From Anaerolineae bacterium (lineage in GTDB: Bacteria; Chloroflexota; Anaerolineae; Aggregatilineales; Aggregatilineaceae): a stretch of 64,000 bases of DNA. The position numbers and the translations under genes are program-made. The stretch is from assembly GCA_018432315.1 (NCBI GenBank), contig JAHDLB010000017.1, positions 1-64,000 of the forward strand. Direction: 5' to 3'. The notes under the pieces are model-generated. The model did no database searches, was not told where the DNA came from, and was given only the letters and a program-made list of their open reading frames with translations. Below are positions 60,601-64,000 of this stretch, in pieces; positions within the stretch are counted from its first letter, which is position 1, and each line of letters begins with the position of its first letter.

Positions 60601-61365
60601 AACACCATCGTCACCTTCGACCCAGATGTCTTTGACCGTTATCCAAACTCCGTGCATTTGTTGTCCTTTGGCAACCCGTTACTTGAGCAATTGCTCGGAC
60701 ATGTACCCGAACCGAGCTACGATGGACGGCAGAGTATACTCCGTGTATCAACAAATGACCCCGTGCCACTCGTCGCCTATTATGCGCTGAACCAGCAGGA
60801 ACTACCTGTCCGCGTGCAGACCCTGCACGAGCTGACAACGATACTGCAGAACCCGAGCATTGCATCGCGTTGGACTGATGAGGCTCAGACCGCAGCACTA
60901 GCGGACTTTGAGCGCGTCACAGATTCTGTCCGAACCCTGGCCGGCCAGATTGTGAGCACGCAACTTGAGGCCAATAGGGCTAAGCTCATTGAGGAAGCCA
61001 GACGACTCCTTGGTCACACAGTACTTGTTGAGCAAATGCAGATGGGGGGACGGAGTGGAATAGCGACCGACGAAGGTGTTCGAACAATCAGCTTCGACGA
61101 ACCAACGATAAACCGGCTAGCACAACGCGGCTATCCGTTTGGTGCATTGGTTCAATTAGCGCGCCAGCAACTGCAAGAGTCTTTGATGATAAGCCTGGTG
61201 GGACTCAGGGCTTCCACAGAACACAGCTCGCGGATCTGGCCGAGACTTGAACAGGAAGCCCGAAAACTGCTCGCACGCTGGCGCCACATCTCCGAACAAC
61301 CAACGGCAGAACATGGATCCTCGACTTCGATTCGTGCGGATTTCCTTTCCTACGACCCGAGTTAG
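57631..61365 (+). CDS. PLD-domain SNF2-family helicase, 1244 aa
   Basis: Residues about 1-210 form a phospholipase D-like domain (YIPALQRSVRYDRSAGFFSS, GVFTDAEGHQVAFSGSVNES). The classical HxK is not complete, so this half may be non-catalytic. The SNF2 helicase follows: Walker A DEVGLGKTIEAGLALRQL about 310, DEAH in VMVDEAHHARRR about 420, TATPMQ, then motifs V-VI EAASEGLNLQ and RVEQRIGRIDRIGQ about 815-845. The long C-terminus is unassigned. Same type as the COG0553 helicases accompanying DUF499 and DUF1156, comparable to DrmA/DrmC functions of DISARM joined in one chain. Last gene of the operon. Confidence 0.88.
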   Translation: MASPTLRDTEWQISYGPSDDRLNDFYIPALQRSVRYDRSAGFFSSSALAVAAAGVAGLIANGGTMRLLVGAQLSREDVDAIARGASLEGIVTENLLAELSQPVEDLLRRRLEVLAWMIASDTLQIKVVLPRDAHGLPIPADQAVDYYHPKEGVFTDAEGHQVAFSGSVNESMTGWQRNYEQFSAYFSWNDSRPYLRQVAIRFDRAWEGREEDWIAFDIPQAARESLLRFVPSSAPEHDPLAPVVVDVVPSQDEEAQLQKERIIFRFLRDAPYLPNAGQLGAATCALTPWPHQMRVSQKIIETYPKRYMLCDEVGLGKTIEAGLALRQLVISGRVRRCLLLVPKSVARQWQEEMYEKFVLDIPLYDGGRFWNYAGDELEWQYDTANPWDAFDMMIASSQLAKRRERQGQVTSARSWDLVMVDEAHHARRRDFLQPIYRPNRLLELLTSPDFQARAILLMTATPMQVHPLEVWDLLRVLGLGGKWGAHEGYFIHFYRELMKSFEDVDWDFVFEMVKDYLEFGGQIDPEFARQAQDALGPVDWDKLRQLPHDPNPSRAVKSLPESARPYIVEMARQHTPLHDYMFRNTRDLLREYVRRDLLEDNVPDRDPRLVWIPMRPEEMRLYLRIEDYISNFYRKYEDERKGLGFVMTVYRRRLTSSFYAVRQSLERRLEFLEGRAEQIFDDDDLEQADLEQDVTEILDDDQRSLYREEIDYVETFIHDLQQLATHDSKTEQLILDLSTVFRQRETAIVFTQYTDTMDYLREKLRQVYGSQVACYSGRGGEIWNGIAWVNVTKEQLKQAFREGDDIKLLVCTEAASEGLNLQTCGVLINYDMPWNPMRVEQRIGRIDRIGQVYDEVWIRNYFYEDTVEARVYRALENRIQWFEGVVGNLQPILARVGRAIERVVMAAPDERDQLLMQELSEIEKDLDQRDGDMLNVYESSEDVHPWSGIAAPLTLAEIGRFIVESRHFARHIVPASEIEASYHLTETGSGNTIVTFDPDVFDRYPNSVHLLSFGNPLLEQLLGHVPEPSYDGRQSILRVSTNDPVPLVAYYALNQQELPVRVQTLHELTTILQNPSIASRWTDEAQTAALADFERVTDSVRTLAGQIVSTQLEANRAKLIEEARRLLGHTVLVEQMQMGGRSGIATDEGVRTISFDEPTINRLAQRGYPFGALVQLARQQLQESLMISLVGLRASTEHSSRIWPRLEQEARKLLARWRHISEQPTAEHGSSTSIRADFLSYDPS

Positions 61366-61545
61366 AGGTAGCCGACGGGATGGCAGGGCCGCTGAAACGC
61401 CTAGGTAGTAGTTTCCTCTATCGGCTTCTATAAATGTCACTATGTGTATAGAGCGCCAACACGTATAAGAATCCTACAAGTTGAGGTATAATATACACTG
61501 TATGGCGTCGTATACTGACAGCCTCTTTGAGGCGGGAGGACGTGT

Positions 61546-62019
61546 ATGGACCGAACCAAATTTCTCGCGTGGGGAACGGCAATCTACCTTCCCCTGCTGC
61601 TCGTCGTCTACCTCCTTGCGGGCTTGCCCTGGACCGCGTGGCTCGTACCGGCTACCATCCTGCTCACCTCGCTCGCCATCTACGCCCTGCGCCAGCAGTG
61701 GCATCGCCGTCGCCAGGACGACCTGCGCTGGCTGACCGGCTACATCCGGCGCGACTGCGTGACCTGGTGGCGGTTCCAGCACGACTGGATTGGCCGCACC
61801 GTCCGGTTGAAAGAGGATATCCGCAACTCCAAAGAACCCGCCGGTCTCCAGCTCTATGTCCAGGCGGGCACACTGGGGAAGATCGTGGCGCTGCGGCGCA
61901 ATTTCGATGCGCCGTTCGAGGTCCTGTTTCCGGGGTTCAAGATCAAGGTGGCGGTGCGCCTGGAGAAGCTCGACCTCAACCCGGTAAGCGACCTCGGCGA
62001 GGATTACGACGCCGCCTGA
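61546..62019 (+). CDS. Membrane-anchored protein of unknown function, 157 aa
   Basis: GGAGG precedes ATG 61546. Two N-terminal helices (FLAWGTAIYLPLLLVVYLLA and WTAWLVPATILLTSLAIYAL), then a basic stretch (RQQWHRRRQDDLRW) and a mostly beta C-terminal part (GKIVALRRNFDAPFEVLFPG). No family recognised. Upstream 61366-61545 has AT-rich symmetrical GTATAATATAC that may be a promoter or operator. Closed by a good terminator, so transcribed by itself and probably not part of the defence operon. Confidence 0.6.
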   Translation: MDRTKFLAWGTAIYLPLLLVVYLLAGLPWTAWLVPATILLTSLAIYALRQQWHRRRQDDLRWLTGYIRRDCVTWWRFQHDWIGRTVRLKEDIRNSKEPAGLQLYVQAGTLGKIVALRRNFDAPFEVLFPGFKIKVAVRLEKLDLNPVSDLGEDYDAA

Positions 62020-62060
62020 CATCGCGGCTGCGGGTTGGTGTTGAACAGCTCCAACAGAAT

Positions 62061-62090
62061 GGCCCCTGGTGAACGACAGGGGCCTTCGTT
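62061..62090 (+). terminator. Intrinsic terminator after the 157-residue protein
   Basis: GGCCCCTG (62061-62068) pairs perfectly with CAGGGGCC (62077-62084) round an 8-nt loop, followed by TTCGTTT. Confidence 0.8.
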
Positions 62091-62094
62091 TCCT

Positions 62095-62109
62095 GGGAAC
62101 CGGTTTCCC
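62095..62109. repeat. Palindrome copy 13 (one T inserted)
   Basis: GGGAACCGGTTTCCC, just after the terminator. Rightmost copy seen. Confidence 0.65.
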
Positions 62110-62146
62110 GGCGTCAGGCCAGCCCATCACCCGCCGCGCCGTGACC

Positions 62147-63307
62147 TCATTCTCGCCGCAGATGTGTTCTCTGAAACAACCAGATGCCGCCAGCAAAATA
62201 CAGCACCGAAAGCACCAGGACTGCACCCAATTCAAACTGGATGGCGCTCAGCCCCTCCCCTAGCGTCAAGACCTTGTTCAGTGCGACGACGGCGTGGGTT
62301 GGAGGCAGCACATCGTAGGCCCGAAAGGTATGCCCACCGAGCGTCAATAGCTCCCCGCCCGGTACGGGCATGAACGTGCCGGTGAAGAACATCATCAGGA
62401 AGAGCACAAAGGTGCTGACCATAAACGCCTGATAGGTCGTTCGGGCGAAACACGTCACGATCAGGCCAATGCCCACCGCCGAGAATGTGGTCACCGCGCC
62501 GATCAGCACGGCCACCCACACCGGTCCCGTACTGTGAAAACCGAGTGCCAGCGCCGTACCAAACGTCAGCAAAACCGCCGCCGCGCCGATGATCACCTGC
62601 GAAACGCTGATGCCACCCAGCAGATCAAAAGCGGAAAGTCGCGTGATGCGCAGCCGGTCCAGAGTCCCCGCCTCCACCTCGCGCACCACAACCATCGAGG
62701 CTTGATACACCAGCATCAAGACCGCGAGAATCAGCAGGCCGGGCACGTATAGCTCGAACTCGGTTCGGGCCGACGATTCGCCCAGCGCTTCTTCTACCAC
62801 CTGTACCGGACGGCCCTGACGAGTGACCGTATCCAGAAAACCCGTCAAGGCAGCGTTGGCTAAAGTCGAAGCTACTGTGTAGTACGTGTTTGTCAGATCC
62901 CCCACAAACGTCACGGTGCCAGGCGGTGTTTCGGTCGCGCCCAATGCCTGAGTGAAGTCCGGTGGGATGATCACCAGCAGCGCGGCATCCCGATTCTTGA
63001 GGCGGCGCTCGGCATCTGCCCGATCGTCGACTTGTTTCACGCGGAGCATCGGCTGGCCGTTTTCGTAGGTGATCGTCTCCTGCAGCATGGTGATCAGGTC
63101 GTCGCCCGCGCTCCAGGTAGTTCCGTCCTCAATGACCACACCGCGATCCTGGTTGATGACCAGCACGGAATAGCTCGTCGAACCGCCGCCAAAGAACAGC
63201 CAGTAGACGAAGACAAAAAACGGTGCGGTGGACAGGGTCAGCAGCAACGACAGAAGGTCGCGGCGCTGCTCGCGCAAGCTCTTGATCAATACGCTCAGCA
63301 GCTTCAT
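62147..63307 (-). CDS. ABC-2 type transporter permease, 386 aa
   Basis: Permease half of an exporter. One N-terminal helix (LLTLSTAPFFVFVYWLFFGG), a large extracellular domain of about 150 residues, then five helices ending in FVLFLMMFFTGTFMPVPGGE and GAVLVLSVLYFAGGIWLF, the usual ABC2_membrane_3 layout. The start ATG overlaps the stop of the ATPase gene. Substrate unknown; similar systems export drugs, lipids or antibiotics. Confidence 0.85.
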   Translation of the reverse strand: MKLLSVLIKSLREQRRDLLSLLLTLSTAPFFVFVYWLFFGGGSTSYSVLVINQDRGVVIEDGTTWSAGDDLITMLQETITYENGQPMLRVKQVDDRADAERRLKNRDAALLVIIPPDFTQALGATETPPGTVTFVGDLTNTYYTVASTLANAALTGFLDTVTRQGRPVQVVEEALGESSARTEFELYVPGLLILAVLMLVYQASMVVVREVEAGTLDRLRITRLSAFDLLGGISVSQVIIGAAAVLLTFGTALALGFHSTGPVWVAVLIGAVTTFSAVGIGLIVTCFARTTYQAFMVSTFVLFLMMFFTGTFMPVPGGELLTLGGHTFRAYDVLPPTHAVVALNKVLTLGEGLSAIQFELGAVLVLSVLYFAGGIWLFQRTHLRRE

Positions 63308-64000
63308 TCGCGCAGCCTCCTGCCGGTCAGGGCAATGAACACGTCCTCCAGGGTCGTGGCGCGCAGCCGGACCTCGCCGGGCTGCAACCCGGCATGTTCC
63401 AGGGCAGCCAGGATCGCCGGCAGTCGCTCGACGATGTGACGCGATCGCAACACCAGGGTATGGTCAGCAGAGTCAACGCGCGACACAAGCCGGCTCAGGG
63501 TGGCCACTGCCTGAGGGATCTGCCGGTCCAGCGTGGCGGGATCCTCGGTGACCAGCGTGATCTCGAGCACGTCGCCCTCCCCTGCCTGACGTTTGAGTGC
63601 GTCGGGCGTGTCCAGCGCAAACAACCGCCCGTGGTCGATGATCGCCACGCGGTCAGCCAACCGTTCAGCTTCGTCCATGTCGTGGGTCGTCAGGATTACG
63701 GTCTTGTGCCGCGCGAGCGCCCGAATGTACTCGCGCACCAGGATCCGGCCTTGCGGGTCCAGCCCGGCCTCCGGTTCGTCGAGCACGAGCAAGTCCGGGT
63801 CGTGCACCAGCGCCATGATCAGGTTCAGCCGGCGCTGCATGCCTCCTGACAGCGTCTTGGCCAACGCGTCGCGCTTCTCACCCAGACCGATGTCATTCAG
63901 GAGGTGGATGCCACGCGTCCGCGCCGACCGGCCAGACAGACCGTACATTTGCCCGATGAAAACCAGTTGCTCCAGGCAGGTCAGGTTGTTCCACAAGACG
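63304..64000 (-). CDS. ABC transporter ATP-binding protein, 5' end outside window
   Basis: ATPase partner of the permease downstream. Visible are the signature motif LAKTLSGGMQRRLNLIMAL, Walker B DPDLLVLDEPEAGLDPQG, and the H-loop VILTTHDMDEAERLADRV, then an ABC-2 exporter-type C-terminal domain. The Walker A motif lies beyond the right edge, so the gene is incomplete here. The reading frame continues to base 64000 without a convincing start. Confidence 0.88.
   Translation of the reverse strand, partial: VLWNNLTCLEQLVFIGQMYGLSGRSARTRGIHLLNDIGLGEKRDALAKTLSGGMQRRLNLIMALVHDPDLLVLDEPEAGLDPQGRILVREYIRALARHKTVILTTHDMDEAERLADRVAIIDHGRLFALDTPDALKRQAGEGDVLEITLVTEDPATLDRQIPQAVATLSRLVSRVDSADHTLVLRSRHIVERLPAILAALEHAGLQPGEVRLRATTLEDVFIALTGRRLRE

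Overview
The window looks like a chromosomal segment of a Chloroflexota bacterium (Anaerolineae-like). This rests on GC-rich coding style, a mix of copper/sulfur genes and small SHOCT proteins, and the absence of proteobacterial hallmarks; it is inference from protein character, not a database match. Most of the window is accessory DNA. No rRNA, convincing tRNA or CRISPR array was seen.

Left part (about 0.5-7.75 kb): a small integrative element. It has a large serine recombinase, a small conserved partner, a Rep_trans-type initiator, a divergent XRE repressor, and an AT-richer cargo gene that fuses a LamG-like domain to a Shedu-like (DUF4263) nuclease. It is bounded by two copies (A, B) of a 47-bp att-like site with core CCCCTATGGGGC. 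A third copy (C, 38.4 kb) adjoins a second, related recombinase, and a diverged inverted copy (D) lies at 7.85 kb. The start codon of a small helix-turn-helix gene sits inside the core of sites A-C, so recombination exchanges the tail that follows the recombinase gene.

Middle part (8.0-35.7 kb): a sulfur/copper island. Genes include an ArsR-rhodanese regulator, DsrE, an SQR-like flavoprotein, a cysteine desulfurase, CopB and CopA ATPases, CsoR, HMA and YHS metal-binding proteins, TlpA/CcdA/DsbA thiol-redox proteins, two two-component systems, DUF305, a PCYCGC lipoprotein, two CuA-type cupredoxins, a NosR/NapH-like ferredoxin membrane protein and a c-type cytochrome. Two genes (dsrE-like and a DUF1573 protein) carry an in-frame TGA exactly where family members have cysteine, each followed by a SECIS-like hairpin; I propose they are selenoproteins. 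A 16-bp inverted repeat (T[A/G]CGCCA-2-TGGCG[T/C]A) recurs in the promoter regions of this island and suggests one regulon, possibly of the NarL-type regulator encoded at 24 kb.

35.8-42.7 kb: two unrecognised proteins syntenic with truncated remnants at the left window edge, then the second recombinase element with an XRE repressor and a RepA-like helicase.

42.7-47.5 kb: a decayed, gene-poor region with phage-like fragments (HNH-AP2 endonuclease, metallophosphoesterase fragment). It is peppered with the palindrome GGGAACCGGTTCCC, of which 13 exact or near copies occur between 40.7 and 62.1 kb and none was noticed to the left.

47.7-61.4 kb: a defence operon of DUF499 ATPase, ASCH protein, GmrSD-like DUF262 nuclease, HEPN-like protein, DUF1156 adenine methyltransferase (with an in-frame TAA), a DUF4258/YgiT toxin-antitoxin-like pair and a PLD-SNF2 helicase. 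The window ends with a small membrane protein and an ABC-2 exporter.
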